Shown: piece by piece, positions 19,234 through 29,663 of the stretch
Position numbering within the stretch: the stretch's first letter is position 1
Layout: each line of letters starts with the position of its first letter
Program-made: the position numbers and the translations under genes
The notes under the pieces: generated by a model
What the model saw: only the letters and a program-made list of their open reading frames with translations
Database searches by the model: none
Told to the model about the DNA's origin: nothing
DNA from: Clostridia bacterium
Lineage (GTDB): Bacteria; Bacillota; Clostridia; Acetivibrionales; STF1-152
Reading direction: 5' to 3'
NCBI GenBank assembly: GCA_028280575.1
Contig: JANQLN010000113.1
Coordinates: 1 to 64,000, forward strand
DNA length: 64,000 nt

Positions 19234-21038
19234 GTGTCCAGCTTCAGCACACTCATGAAAGCCTCCTGAGGTACCTCTACACTTCCAACCTGGCGCATCC
19301 TCTTTTTTCCTTCCTTCTGCTTTTCAAGAAGCTTCTTCTTTCTGGTAATATCTCCGCCGTAACATTTTGAGAGTACGTCTTTTCTATATGCCCGGACAGT
19401 TTCCCTTGCAATTATTTTGGAACCTATACAAGCCTGGATGGGAATCTCAAATTGCTGTCTCGGTATGGTCTCTTTTAGTTTTTCAGCCATTCTCCTTCCC
19501 CTTGCATAAGCTTTATCACTGTGAACAATGAAGGACAGTGCGTCAACTATTTCTCCATTGAGCATTATGTCTAGCTTTACAAGATTTGATGCCTGGTATC
19601 CCAAAAACTCATAGTCAAAAGAAGCATATCCTTTGGTCCTTGATTTAAGCGCATCAAAAAAATCATATACAATTTCATTAAGTGGAAGCTCATAGTTGAT
19701 GTTCACCCTGTCTTCCTCAATATATTCCATATCCTTGAAAATGCCCCTTCTCTCCTGGGCAAGGTCCATTATATTACCTACATAATCAGCCGGTGCCATT
19801 ATACTTGCCCTGACAACGGGCTCTTCCATCTTTTCAATTTCCGCAGCACAGGGCATATTTGTAGGATTATCCACATTTATCATCTCTCCGCCGGCTTTCA
19901 TGATTTTGTATATAACACTGGGAGCTGTTGTCACCAGGTCAAGATCATATTCCCTTTCAATTCTTTCCTGGATAATTTCCATATGCAATAGTCCCAGAAA
20001 GCCGCACCTGAATCCAAATCCTAAAGCGGCAGATGTTTCAGGCTCAAATGACAGCGCCGCATCATTCAATTGAAGCTTTTCCAATGCATCCCTTAAATCC
20101 GGATACTTTGCTCCGTCGGCAGGATAAATTCCACAAAACACCATTGGATTTGCTTTCTTATAGCCCGGCAACGGCTTTTCGGCCGGATTATCAAAAAGTG
20201 TAACGGTATCTCCCACTCTTGCATCCTTAACATTCTTTATACTGGCCGCTATGTATCCAACCTCACCTGCCAGAAGTTCCCGGGCCTGGATAAGTCCGCC
20301 GGGACACATTGTCCCAAGCTCGGTTACAACAAATTTCTTACCCGTATTCATCATTTTTATGGTTTCTCCAATTTGAACCTTTCCTTCTTTGATCCTTACA
20401 TAAACTATTACACCCCTATAACTGTCATAAAATGAATCAAACACAAGTGCCTTAAGCGGTGCGCCAATATCTCCTGAAGGTGCAGGAATATTTTCAACAA
20501 TACTCTTTAATACCTGTTCCGTATTAGTACCCGTTTTAGCAGATATCAAAGGCGCCCGGGAAGCATCCAGACCAATGATGTCTTCAATTTCCTTCTTGAC
20601 ATAATCAGGCCTGGCACCGGGAAGATCAATCTTGTTTATTACAGGTATTATTTCCAGATCATGCTCCAATGCAAGATATACATTTGCAAGGGTTTGAGCT
20701 TCAATTCCCTGGGCAGCGTCTACAACAAGCACCGCACCCTCGCAGGCTGCAAGGCTTCTTGACACCTCATAGTTAAAGTCTACATGACCCGGAGTATCTA
20801 TTAGATTCAGCACATATTCATCCTGGCCTTCCTTATACACCATTTTAACAGCCTGTGCTTTTATAGTTATTCCCCTTTCCCTTTCAAGGTCCATATTATC
20901 AAGAATCTGCTCTGTTTTTTCCCGGCTCGTAAGAGACCCGGTAATCTCCAAAAGCCTGTCGGCCAATGTTGACTTGCCATGGTCTATATGGGCTATAATG
21001 CAAAAATTCCTTATCCTGTCATGCCTTTCATTTCTCAT
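19230..21038 (-). CDS. lepA: Elongation factor 4 (LepA)
   Basis: LepA is a ribosome-associated GTPase implicated in translation and 30S assembly. The G1 motif [10 protein letters not shown]3 DTPGHVDF and G4 NKIDLPGA are present, and the C-terminal LepA-specific domain ([43 protein letters not shown]) is intact. ATG at 21038 ([17 protein letters not shown]) is chosen because GGAGG lies 7 bases upstream; a longer frame to 21059 would include this site. 602 residues is the normal length. Confidence 0.98.
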   Translation of the reverse strand: MRNERHDRIRNFCIIAHIDHGKSTLADRLLEITGSLTSREKTEQILDNMDLERERGITIKAQAVKMVYKEGQDEYVLNLIDTPGHVDFNYEVSRSLAACEGAVLVVDAAQGIEAQTLANVYLALEHDLEIIPVINKIDLPGARPDYVKKEIEDIIGLDASRAPLISAKTGTNTEQVLKSIVENIPAPSGDIGAPLKALVFDSFYDSYRGVIVYVRIKEGKVQIGETIKMMNTGKKFVVTELGTMCPGGLIQARELLAGEVGYIAASIKNVKDARVGDTVTLFDNPAEKPLPGYKKANPMVFCGIYPADGAKYPDLRDALEKLQLNDAALSFEPETSAALGFGFRCGFLGLLHMEIIQERIEREYDLDLVTTAPSVIYKIMKAGGEMINVDNPTNMPCAAEIEKMEEPVVRASIMAPADYVGNIMDLAQERRGIFKDMEYIEEDRVNINYELPLNEIVYDFFDALKSRTKGYASFDYEFLGYQASNLVKLDIMLNGEIVDALSFIVHSDKAYARGRRMAEKLKETIPRQQFEIPIQACIGSKIIARETVRAYRKDVLSKCYGGDITRKKKLLEKQKEGKKRMRQVGSVEVPQEAFMSVLKLDT

Positions 21039-21116
21039 TTCATATCCTCCGTTTTCCATATGTCCGCACCGTATATTGTCTCAAAAGTTTAGAAAAAAAA
21101 CAAGTCTTATTAAGAT

Positions 21117-21164
21117 GAGCAATTTGCTTATGTTATGATTTTCTTAATGGAGCATACTGAATTT
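21117..21164. repeat. Copy of the interspersed repeat, upstream of lepA
   Basis: GAGCAATTTGC, TTATGATTTTCTTAATGGA and CATACT-AATTT here match the reverse complement of 44117-44161 with only a few differences over 48 bases. Weaker similarity (AATAATG-G-TATAC) continues to about 21200, so the element was probably about 115 bases. It lies in the 218-base gap between the small membrane protein gene and lepA. Confidence 0.7.
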
Positions 21165-21256
21165 GACAGCATAAATAATGGGTATACATAGCTAAATGCA
21201 TTACTGATTGATGTAAGCATCTTTATTGCTGCAGTATTATTTTTAAAAAATTAGCT

Positions 21257-21493
21257 TTATTTATATAAACTGATTGTGAAAATTTCATTCATAAAATGTA
21301 TGGTATACTGCTTTTCACCTTTTTCCACTTTAAAAATACAAATATCAGACTTTGAGCTTATTAGCATTGCTACCGATCTATCGGCAGTATAAAGCCCTGC
21401 AGTTACTATAAGCAGGCACGCTAAGACTGATATAAGCTTTGCTTTTCTTTCCCTTCTTCTGCTTTTATACTCTTTTAGCCTGGTAATAAACAA
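21257..21493 (-). CDS. Small membrane-anchored protein of unknown function (78 aa)
   Basis: I do not recognise a family. The protein has a basic N-terminus (RLKEYKSRRRERKAK), one hydrophobic segment (LISVLACLLIVTAGLYTA, about residues 21-38) and a short extracytoplasmic part that ends ISLYK, consistent with a positive-inside single-pass protein. It lies between spoIIP and lepA on the same strand, so a role at sporulation is possible but only inferred. The start is unclear: GTG at 21496 overlaps the AGAGG site, TTG at 21493 is 2 bases from it, and an ATT at 21487 has ideal spacing of 8 bases. Confidence 0.6.
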   Translation of the reverse strand: MFITRLKEYKSRRRERKAKLISVLACLLIVTAGLYTADRSVAMLISSKSDICIFKVEKGEKQYTIHFMNEIFTISLYK

Positions 21494-21535
21494 CACCTCT
21501 GCATATTCTGCGCTATAAGTATTGTTTCCAAAGTA

Positions 21536-22777
21536 TTATTTCTTAATAACATTGTTTATAGCTTTTGCAACATATTTTACGCTTTCAAGGCATTCCTCAA
21601 CCATATTTCCGTCTCCGCCTACCTCTATCAGCAGAGAAGCTTTTGCCATATGCTGATTATACCGGTTTTTAGAAATATAGATGTGCTTTGCAAGTCCCGG
21701 GCATTGCTTGTTAAGGTCCTGTTGAAGCTTGATCGCGAGCTTTAGATTATCCTCCCATTGTGGTGCACCGGTAGCCACAACAAACATTACCCTTGCAAGT
21801 GTTTTTCCTCCAACCTCTTTTACTACTCTCAATTTTTGGGAACCGCTTACGGCATCCCTGTGTATATCAATGGCAAGTTTGATGGAATGATAGCTTTTCA
21901 AATACTTGTCCAGCATATTTTTTGCATTAGGATATGATTTATTATAATTGGGATAATCATTTACATGTCCGCTGTGTAAAACCTCAATACCATATTCTTT
22001 TTCAAGCAGACGCGCCAACTCATTTCCAACCCTTACAACGTTATGGCGCTCATCTTTTGAGCGGGACGGAACATTCTTCTCCAGGTCATTTAAGGATTTT
22101 ATATAGCTTTCCGTCGTATGTGTATGATATATCAATATCCCCGGGCCCATACGGTCAAACTCCAAATCCATGGGTTTTGCAAGCAATTTTTCAACATCTA
22201 TTTTTTTGTTGGTTTCATTATGTATTTTTATTCCGTCAGTACTGATTATATCACTTTTATCATATTCTTTTTCTTCACTTTCCCCTTCATAAAATATACT
22301 GCTCTCACCTTTTTTATATTGCCCTTCTCCAATAGGGGAATTTTCCTTACCATTTTTATTTTGGTTTTTTGGTATAACCTTCTCATCAATTCTCATATCC
22401 TTTTCAGCCATTTGCTTTATATAATGATTTCCATAATAATGGCTGAAAATAGATGACTGGGAATTAAGGATGGAGACGGGTGAGGAAAAGTCAAATCCAA
22501 AAAGCGATCTTGTTATATTACCCAATTCAATTGAAAGTGAATGGATTTTACCGCTGTCATATACAATATTAATAAGCGGAATTTCGTCGTTTATAATATT
22601 TTTAAAATATTCAGTATCTATATCCTGGATTAGTCCATTTTGCATAGAAAAAATAAAATCTCCGCCTACTGTTCCAACCTGTATAGAAACCGCAAACATC
22701 AATACTATAAAAAGAACTGTTATTATCCGGTAAAGAAAATCCTGTTTTTTTCTGCCGTAAAATCTGTTTTTCCGCAT
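21536..22777 (-). CDS. spoIIP: Stage II sporulation protein P
   Basis: SpoIIP is a membrane-anchored amidase/endopeptidase that cuts septal peptidoglycan together with SpoIID and SpoIIM during engulfment. ATG at 22777 (MRKNRFYGRKKQDFLYRIITVLFIVLMFAVSI) has GGGGGA 8 bases upstream and provides a basic N-terminus followed by a transmembrane segment. The amidase domain starts near ILIYHTHTTESYI with the catalytic-type histidines, and continues with KLAIDIHRDA and ASLLIEVGGDGNMVEE. 413 residues fits the family. The longer open frame to 23005 runs into the 3' end of the preceding gene and is unlikely. Confidence 0.95.
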   Translation of the reverse strand: MRKNRFYGRKKQDFLYRIITVLFIVLMFAVSIQVGTVGGDFIFSMQNGLIQDIDTEYFKNIINDEIPLINIVYDSGKIHSLSIELGNITRSLFGFDFSSPVSILNSQSSIFSHYYGNHYIKQMAEKDMRIDEKVIPKNQNKNGKENSPIGEGQYKKGESSIFYEGESEEKEYDKSDIISTDGIKIHNETNKKIDVEKLLAKPMDLEFDRMGPGILIYHTHTTESYIKSLNDLEKNVPSRSKDERHNVVRVGNELARLLEKEYGIEVLHSGHVNDYPNYNKSYPNAKNMLDKYLKSYHSIKLAIDIHRDAVSGSQKLRVVKEVGGKTLARVMFVVATGAPQWEDNLKLAIKLQQDLNKQCPGLAKHIYISKNRYNQHMAKASLLIEVGGDGNMVEECLESVKYVAKAINNVIKK

Positions 22778-22931
22778 TAAATTTATCCCCCGTATAAATA
22801 CTTCCATCAGTAGTATTACTAATTTTATTATTAAAGGGATTATAATATTACAATGAATACCGAATTGAGCAGTCCAATATGTGAAAATATTAAAAATTAC
22901 CAAGAGCTTTTCATGGGGAATTATGGTTAAC

Positions 22932-25900
22932 CTATTGGGAAATATACATGCCTGTATCATCCTTGATTGGTTCTTTCTCATTGTCACATTCATTGATTTT
23001 TTCAAATGCGGAAGACATCATGAGCTTGATTCTATTGAGCTGGTTAACCTCACTTGCTCCCGGGTCGTAATCAACGGCAACAATATTTGCTTCCGGAAAT
23101 TTTTTTCTGAGTGCCTTTATCATGCCTTTGCCTGTTACGTGGTTGGGAAGGCATGCAAATGGCTGTGCGCAAATGATATTGCCGGTTCCCGTTTCAATTA
23201 ATTCTATCATTTCAGCAGTAAGAAACCATCCTTCTCCGGTCTGATTTCCCAGTGATAAAACCGGAGCGGCTTTAGCTGCCAGCTCCCATATGGAAGGAGG
23301 CACATCAAACCTGCTGCTCTTTTCCAGAGCTTTTTTCATTTCCTTTCTGTAGTACTCAATAAAACTAATTGAAATTCTACTGGTAAAATCAGCTTTGAAA
23401 CCACCTGCCAGATATTTGCGCTTGTATATCCTGTCAAAGGCACAATACAGAAAAAAGCCTATAAGACCTGGAACAACAGCTTCTGCTCCTTCTTCCTCAA
23501 CAACATTCACTATATCATTATTTGCTGTTGGGTGATATTTGACAAGAATTTCCCCAACAATTCCAATTTTAGGCTTGACTACATCATTTATTTCAAGAGT
23601 GTCAAAATCCTTTACAATATTGTATATGTTTTCCCTGTATTTTTTCATGCTTCCGGACCTTACTGAACTTTTGCATTTTTCCATCCAGGCTTTAAACAAC
23701 AGATTAGCGGAATCATTTATCTTTTCATATGGACGTACCCGGTAAAGCAGTTCCATTAAAAGGTCTCCGTATACCAAAGACATCAAAGCCCTGCTTAAAA
23801 GCCCATATGTTATCTTAAACCCTTTGTTATCTTCCATTCCAAGTGCATTTAAGGATATAACCGGTACTTTTTCAAAGCCGGCGTCCTTTAAGGCTTTTCT
23901 TATAAAGCCAATGTAATTGGTTGCCCGGCAGCCTCCACCGGTTTGTGTGATTATAACAGAGGTTTTATCCGTGTCATACCGGCCTGATTTTAACGCTTCC
24001 AGCAGCTGGCCCGTCACTATAATCGAAGGATAGCATGCATCATTATTCACATACCTCAAACCTTCCGATACGCATTGCCTGTCCCTGGCAGGAAGTACTT
24101 CAAGATTATATCCCGAAAATTTGAAGGCCTCCTGGACAAGTTCGAAATGTATCGGTGCCATTTGTGGTGCAAGGATAGTATGCTTTTTTCTCATTCCTTT
24201 GGTAAATGGAATTTTTCCGAATGCGGCTTTTCCCATAACTCTCACTTCTTTATTGGATTCCCTTTCTTCCATGGCCGCCTTCAAAGACCTTATCCTTATT
24301 CTTGCGGCCCCCAGGTTACTGTTCTCATCAATTTTAAGCAGTGTATATATGCTGCCGCCGCTTTCAAGTATCTCTTCAACCTGGTCTGTGGTAACTGCGT
24401 CCAGTCCGCATCCAAAAGAATTAACCTGTACAAGCTCTATCCTGCTGCTTTTTTTTACATAGGCCGCTGCAGCATAAAGGCGCGAATGGTACATCCACTG
24501 GTCTACAACCCTTAAAGGCCTTTGTATTCCAGCAAGGTGGCATATGGAGTCTTCCGTCAGCACCGCCATGCCGTATCCCGTAATAATATTGGGTATGCCA
24601 TGATTTATTTCAGGATCTATGTGATAGGGCCTGCCAGCAAGAACAATCCCTTTACGGCCTGTTTTTTCAAGGTATGCCAGGACCTCTTCACCCTTTTTCC
24701 TTATATCTTTTTTGAATACCGTATCCTCAAGCCGTGCCGCTTTAACGGCTTTTTTAATTTCACCTGCGGTAACGTTAAATTCCTTAAATACCTGGTACAA
24801 CCTTTTAATAAGCCTTTTAGTATTGTTATACGGAAGAAAAGGATTAATAAAGGCTACTTCCCTGTCCTTCAAAATATCCATATTGTTTTTAATTACTTCC
24901 GAGTACGATGTAACTATGGGACAATTAAAGCAGTTGTCCGCGTCCTTCATTTCGCAATTTTCATGCGGAAGACATGGATAAAAAATTGTTTTTACACCCT
25001 GCTCTACAAGATCCGTAATATGTCCATGTACAAGTTTGGCCGGATAGCATACGGACTCTGAAGGTATGGTTTCCATCCCCTTGGAATAAATCTCCTTAGA
25101 AGTTCTGGATGATAGCCTTACGCTGAATCCAAGCTCGGTAAAAAAAGTGTGCCAGAATGGATAATTCTCATATATATTAAGCACTCTGGGTATTCCTATG
25201 ACTCCTCTTTTTGCCGAATTTTCATCTGCAGGCCGATAATCAAATATCCTTTTATACTTATACTCATAAAGGTTGGGTACATCATTCCTTTTTCCTTCCT
25301 GCCCCAGAGCTTTTTCACACCTGTTTCCGGAAATAAATTTCTTTTTGCCGGGAAAAGCACTTATTGTAAGAAGACAATTATTAGCACATCCGCTGCACCT
25401 GCGCTTGTCCGTCTGCCTTTGAAATTTACTTAGATCTTCGGCCCGTAAAATAGTACTTTGGTGGCCTATCTCCCATTTTTCCCTTGCAATAACCGCCGCG
25501 CCGTATGCCCCCATCAATCCTGCAATAGCCGGCCTTATAACATTTTTGCCTATAATACTTTCAAAGCATCGCAATACCGCATCATTTAAAAAAGTACCTC
25601 CCTGGACAACAATCCTGCTCCCAAGCTCCTCGGTTTCTTTAAGCTTGATAACCTTAAACAATGCATTCTTTATGACCGAATAGGACAGGCCTGCCGATAT
25701 ATCTGCTACACCGGCACCTTCCTTTTGTGCCTGCTTGACCCTGGAATTCATAAATACCGTACATCTTGTACCCAGGTCAACAGGTTTTTTGGAATAAAGA
25801 GCCTTTTGTGCAAACTGGTGGGCATTAAGTCCAAGAGAAGCTGCAAATGTTTCAATAAATGAACCACAGCCTGACGAGCAAGCTTCATTCAATATTATCT

Positions 25901-27218
25901 TATCAATAACACCATTTTTTATTTTAAGGCACTTCATATCCTGTCCGCCAATATCCAGAATAAAATCAACACCCGGTAAAAAAGATTCGGCGGCCTTGTA
26001 ATGGGCTATTGTCTCTATTTCTCCCAGGTCAATACAAAGGGCAGCCTTTATAAATCCTTCTCCATATCCTGTAACTGCTGAATTTGCAATTTTTGCTCCC
26101 TGGGAAAGCTTGCCGTATATTTCTAATAATATTTTTACCGCAATTTCTACAGGGCTGCCGTCATTACCACCATAATATGTATAAAGAAGCTGTCCGTTTT
26201 CTCCCGTCAATACAGCCTTAGTGGTAGTAGAACCGGCATCAATTCCTAAAAAGCATTTACCTTTGTAGCTTTCCAGAGGTTTAAAATCAACACTGTGCCT
26301 GCTATGCCTTGACTTAAATTCACTTATTTCCTTTTCGGTGCTAAACAGGGGAGGAAGTCTGTCGACCTCATGATAAGCATTTTTATTTATATTAAGAATC
26401 CTTGACCTAAGTTCATTAAATGTGGTGCTCTTCACTTTACAGTCCGTAATTGCAGCTCCGATTGCCACAAACAAATGAGATTTCCCAGGAAAAATAACTT
26501 GTTCCGATTCCAGGTTAAGTGTTTCTATAAATCTTGTCCTGAGCTGGGGCAAATAATTAAGCGGTCCTCCCAAAAATGCAACATTTCCTTTGATTGGCCT
26601 GCCGCAGGCCAGACCGCTTATCGTTTGATTTACAACCGCCTGGAAGACTGATACCGCAATATCTTCAAGTCTCACCCCTTCATTAATTAAGGGCTGTATA
26701 TCAGTTTTCGCAAAAACACCGCACCTTGCAGCTATGGGATATATGGTAGCATAATTCGATGCCAGCACATCCAGTTCGGAAGGAGTAACCTTCAAAAGTG
26801 ATGCCATCTGGTCAATAAATGCACCTGTACCTCCTGCACAGGTTCCATTCATTCTTTGCTCAATATTGCCTTTGAAATATGTTATTTTTGCATCTTCCCC
26901 ACCAAGCTCTATAGCTACGTCAGTTTGCGGAATATATTCTTTAATTGCAGCATTGCCGGCAACAACTTCCTGGACAAAGGGCATGCCAATCCACCTTGAT
27001 ACGGCAATACCTGCCGAACCGGTAACATTAATATTAATTGAAGCCGTAGCAAATTTTTGTGCGGCTTCCTTCAAAAATGAATCTATGGTTTTTCTAATAT
27101 TTGAATAGTGCCTGCAATATTTTTCAAATAATATTTTATTACCAGAAGGATTTATTACAACAAGCTTAACAGTTGTCGAACCAACATCAAGGCCTGCATT
27201 TAATACTTTATTCACCAT
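22932..27218 (-). CDS. Giant 2-hydroxyacyl-CoA dehydratase activase-type protein
   Basis: The 1428-residue protein joins two activase-like ASKHA ATPase domains and dehydratase-like parts. Domain 1 (about 1-280) has [12 protein letters not shown], with Cys127 ([11 protein letters not shown]) and Cys166 ([10 protein letters not shown]). Domain 2 (about 320-580) has [12 protein letters not shown], with Cys447 ([11 protein letters not shown]) and Cys486 ([10 protein letters not shown]). In the HgdC/BadFG family the two such Cys per monomer bind one [4Fe-4S] cluster at the dimer interface, so a cluster may form within one chain here. A Cys-rich linker ([10 protein letters not shown], 607-616) follows, then a DUF2229-like part and an HgdB-like C-terminus. 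Family members of this size are common in clostridia, but their substrate is unknown. It lies between lepB and spoIIP with an AAGGGGG site before ATG 27218. The specific function is not assigned. Confidence 0.85.
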   Translation of the reverse strand: MVNKVLNAGLDVGSTTVKLVVINPSGNKILFEKYCRHYSNIRKTIDSFLKEAAQKFATASININVTGSAGIAVSRWIGMPFVQEVVAGNAAIKEYIPQTDVAIELGGEDAKITYFKGNIEQRMNGTCAGGTGAFIDQMASLLKVTPSELDVLASNYATIYPIAARCGVFAKTDIQPLINEGVRLEDIAVSVFQAVVNQTISGLACGRPIKGNVAFLGGPLNYLPQLRTRFIETLNLESEQVIFPGKSHLFVAIGAAITDCKVKSTTFNELRSRILNINKNAYHEVDRLPPLFSTEKEISEFKSRHSRHSVDFKPLESYKGKCFLGIDAGSTTTKAVLTGENGQLLYTYYGGNDGSPVEIAVKILLEIYGKLSQGAKIANSAVTGYGEGFIKAALCIDLGEIETIAHYKAAESFLPGVDFILDIGGQDMKCLKIKNGVIDKIILNEACSSGCGSFIETFAASLGLNAHQFAQKALYSKKPVDLGTRCTVFMNSRVKQAQKEGAGVADISAGLSYSVIKNALFKVIKLKETEELGSRIVVQGGTFLNDAVLRCFESIIGKNVIRPAIAGLMGAYGAAVIAREKWEIGHQSTILRAEDLSKFQRQTDKRRCSGCANNCLLTISAFPGKKKFISGNRCEKALGQEGKRNDVPNLYEYKYKRIFDYRPADENSAKRGVIGIPRVLNIYENYPFWHTFFTELGFSVRLSSRTSKEIYSKGMETIPSESVCYPAKLVHGHITDLVEQGVKTIFYPCLPHENCEMKDADNCFNCPIVTSYSEVIKNNMDILKDREVAFINPFLPYNNTKRLIKRLYQVFKEFNVTAGEIKKAVKAARLEDTVFKKDIRKKGEEVLAYLEKTGRKGIVLAGRPYHIDPEINHGIPNIITGYGMAVLTEDSICHLAGIQRPLRVVDQWMYHSRLYAAAAYVKKSSRIELVQVNSFGCGLDAVTTDQVEEILESGGSIYTLLKIDENSNLGAARIRIRSLKAAMEERESNKEVRVMGKAAFGKIPFTKGMRKKHTILAPQMAPIHFELVQEAFKFSGYNLEVLPARDRQCVSEGLRYVNNDACYPSIIVTGQLLEALKSGRYDTDKTSVIITQTGGGCRATNYIGFIRKALKDAGFEKVPVISLNALGMEDNKGFKITYGLLSRALMSLVYGDLLMELLYRVRPYEKINDSANLLFKAWMEKCKSSVRSGSMKKYRENIYNIVKDFDTLEINDVVKPKIGIVGEILVKYHPTANNDIVNVVEEEGAEAVVPGLIGFFLYCAFDRIYKRKYLAGGFKADFTSRISISFIEYYRKEMKKALEKSSRFDVPPSIWELAAKAAPVLSLGNQTGEGWFLTAEMIELIETGTGNIICAQPFACLPNHVTGKGMIKALRKKFPEANIVAVDYDPGASEVNQLNRIKLMMSSAFEKINECDNEKEPIKDDTGMYISQ

Positions 27219-27243
27219 TTAAACCCCCTTATACCTGGTACAC

Positions 27244-27774
27244 TTACTTCAGCAAACGGATTTTATCAAAGGGATATATTCTCACAAAAGCTCTTGCCTG
27301 TACCTTATCCATGCTTACAGGGCCTATTGTCCTGCTGTCAACAATTTTAGCCCTCCTATTGTCCCCCAGGACATAAACATATCCTGCGGGAACTTTAAGC
27401 TTACTGAACTTAGAATCTACTTCCCTTGTAAAGTCTCCTTTAATATAAGGCTCCTCAATTTCAACATCATTAACAAATACCTTGCCGTCCTTTATTTCAA
27501 TTGTATCATTTTCCAAAGCTATAATCCTTTTTATAATTGTTTTATCCGCCTCTTGCAAATTTGAGGTAGCATTTTTTATTGTAACAATGTCCCCTCTTTT
27601 AAGCATTTTAAGTCTGGGTCCTATTTTTTCCACTATCAGGTTGTCCCCTTCATGCAATGTGGGCTCCATTGAAAAATTAAAAACAATAGTTCTCTGTGCA
27701 ACAAAAGTAACTATAAGCACTCCCAGGATTACCGCTATAGCAATATGTAAAAACCAGTCCGTTATTTCTTTAAT
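27244..27774 (-). CDS. lepB: Signal peptidase I, probable ATT start
   Basis: LepB removes signal peptides from exported proteins at the membrane. The catalytic serine lies in FSMEPTLHEGD, the general-base lysine in TIIKRIIALENDT, and the C-terminal box is LGDNRRAKIVDSRTIGPV. No ATG, GTG or TTG gives a full transmembrane anchor. From an ATT codon at 27774 the protein would start (M)KEITDWFLHIAIAVILGVLIVTFVA, a normal one-pass anchor of 176 residues, and GGAGAGG lies 9 bases upstream; an in-frame stop closes the frame just above it. The next candidate, GTG 27720, would lose most of the anchor. A sequence error is an alternative. It follows aspS by 71 bases. Confidence 0.88.
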   Translation of the reverse strand: MKEITDWFLHIAIAVILGVLIVTFVAQRTIVFNFSMEPTLHEGDNLIVEKIGPRLKMLKRGDIVTIKNATSNLQEADKTIIKRIIALENDTIEIKDGKVFVNDVEIEEPYIKGDFTREVDSKFSKLKVPAGYVYVLGDNRRAKIVDSRTIGPVSMDKVQARAFVRIYPFDKIRLLK

Positions 27775-27845
27775 AAAATTTTTCCTCTCCGTTTAAAACA
27801 CCTCATTATTATTAGTTATAATATCCCACGTTAACATTTACAGCC

Positions 27846-29627
27846 TTATTCAATTGTTTTTATGTGGAGCTCTTTTAGCTGTTTGCTTTCAACAATATCG
27901 GGAGCGCCTGTCATGGGACATGAAGCATTTTGTACTTTTGGAAATGCTATTACGTCCCTTATGCTGCTCTTACCTGCCAAAAGCATAATAAGCCTGTCAA
28001 AACCATAGGCAAATCCGCCGTGAGGAGGTGTGCCATACTTAAATGCTTCCAGCAAAAACCCAAATCTTTCCCAGGCCTGTTCATCTGAGAATCCCAATAA
28101 TTCAAACATTTTGGCCTGGAGATCCTTTCTGTGGATTCTTATACTCCCTCCGCCTATTTCAACACCATTTATGATTATATCATAAGCTTTCGCCCTTACC
28201 CTCCCGGGATCGTCACCAATGTATTGGATATCTTCATCCATTGGAGAAGTGAATGGATGGTGCTTTGCTACCCATCTTTTCTCATCTTCACTGTACTCAA
28301 GCAAAGGAAATTCTGTAACCCAGAGAATATCAAACTTATTATTACCAATCAAATCCAATTTCCTGGCAAGCTCCAATCTTAAATTGCCCAGGCTGTCAAA
28401 AACAACACTATTTTTATCCGCAATGAAACAAAGAAGATCTCCCGGCTCTGCGTCCAGCCTTTTAAGAAGGCTGTCCATTTCAACTTCCGTAAAAAATTTG
28501 GTAATCGGAGATTTTAATTCATTTTCATCAACCAGAATCCAGGCCATTCCCTTTGCTCCATATATCTTGACAAAGTCAGCAAGTCCGTCAATTTCTCTGC
28601 GGCTAAAACTTTTTCCACAGCCTTTTGCATTTATTGCTCTTACGCTTCCACCATTTTTTACTGCCTGTGCAAATACTTTAAAACCGCTCTTTTCAACTAT
28701 GTCCGATACATTAACCAGCTCAAGGCCAAATCTGGTATCCGGCTTGTCCGAGCCATAGCGGCTCATTGCTTCCATATATGTAATCCTTCTAAAAGGGGTG
28801 TCCAATTCAATTCCAAGAATTTCATTGAATATAGTTTTTATCAATCCTTCATTAACACTTAAAACATCATCAACATCTACAAATGACATTTCCAGATCTA
28901 TCTGTGTAAACTCAGGCTGCCTGTCGGCCCTTAAATCCTCATCCCTGAAGCATTTTACCAATTGAAAATATCTGTCGTATCCGGACACCATCAGAAGCTG
29001 CTTAAAAAGCTGCGGAGACTGGGGCAGAGCATAAAATTTCCCGGGATGTACCCTGCTGGGTACAAGATAATCCCTGGCACCTTCGGGTGTAGACTTGGTG
29101 AGCATAGGCGTCTCAAGTTCAAGAAATCCGTTACCGTCAAAATAGTCTCTTACAATTTTAGCCACATTGTGTCTTAAAATCAAATTTTTTTGCATATCCG
29201 GCCTTCTAAGGTCCAAATATCTGTATTTGAGTCTTGTCGCTTCATTAACCTCAGTATCTTGCTCTATATAAACAGGCGGAGTTTCCGATTGGCTCAAAAT
29301 ACGAATCTCCCTGACAGCTATTTCAATTTCACCCGTTTTAATTTTTGGGTTTACAGTATCCTCAGATCTCTTTACAACTTCACCCTCAACAGCAAGAACA
29401 TACTCATTCCTGATGCTTTCGGCTTTCTTGAATATTTCTTCATTATATTCATTATTGAAAACTATCTGCAAAATTCCTGAAATATCCCTTAGATCTACGA
29501 AAATAACTCCCCCAAGGTCTCTTCTTTTCTGGGCCCATCCCATAACTGTCACTTTTTCCCCTACATTCTCAATTCCCAGCTGTGCACACTTATGCGTCCT
29601 CTTCAATCCGTAAATTGTATCTTCCAT
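27846..29627 (-). CDS. aspS: Aspartyl-tRNA synthetase (bacterial type)
   Basis: This enzyme charges tRNA-Asp with aspartate. The 593-residue protein is the large bacterial type with an inserted GAD domain. An OB-fold anticodon-binding domain comes first (GWAQKRRDLGGVIFVDLRD), then class II motifs including FRDEDLRADRQPEFTQIDLEMSF (motif 2) and GFAYGFDRLIMLLAG (motif 3). ATG at 29627 (MEDTIYGLKRTHKC) has GGAGG 5 bases upstream; a start at 29639 would overlap this site. It lies 36 bases after hisS. Bacterial AspRS can be non-discriminating and also charge tRNA-Asn; the sequence alone does not settle this. Confidence 0.97.
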   Translation of the reverse strand: MEDTIYGLKRTHKCAQLGIENVGEKVTVMGWAQKRRDLGGVIFVDLRDISGILQIVFNNEYNEEIFKKAESIRNEYVLAVEGEVVKRSEDTVNPKIKTGEIEIAVREIRILSQSETPPVYIEQDTEVNEATRLKYRYLDLRRPDMQKNLILRHNVAKIVRDYFDGNGFLELETPMLTKSTPEGARDYLVPSRVHPGKFYALPQSPQLFKQLLMVSGYDRYFQLVKCFRDEDLRADRQPEFTQIDLEMSFVDVDDVLSVNEGLIKTIFNEILGIELDTPFRRITYMEAMSRYGSDKPDTRFGLELVNVSDIVEKSGFKVFAQAVKNGGSVRAINAKGCGKSFSRREIDGLADFVKIYGAKGMAWILVDENELKSPITKFFTEVEMDSLLKRLDAEPGDLLCFIADKNSVVFDSLGNLRLELARKLDLIGNNKFDILWVTEFPLLEYSEDEKRWVAKHHPFTSPMDEDIQYIGDDPGRVRAKAYDIIINGVEIGGGSIRIHRKDLQAKMFELLGFSDEQAWERFGFLLEAFKYGTPPHGGFAYGFDRLIMLLAGKSSIRDVIAFPKVQNASCPMTGAPDIVESKQLKELHIKTIE

Positions 29628-29663
29628 GTCATCCTCCATTCAAAATTGCTGTAAGTGTTTCTT

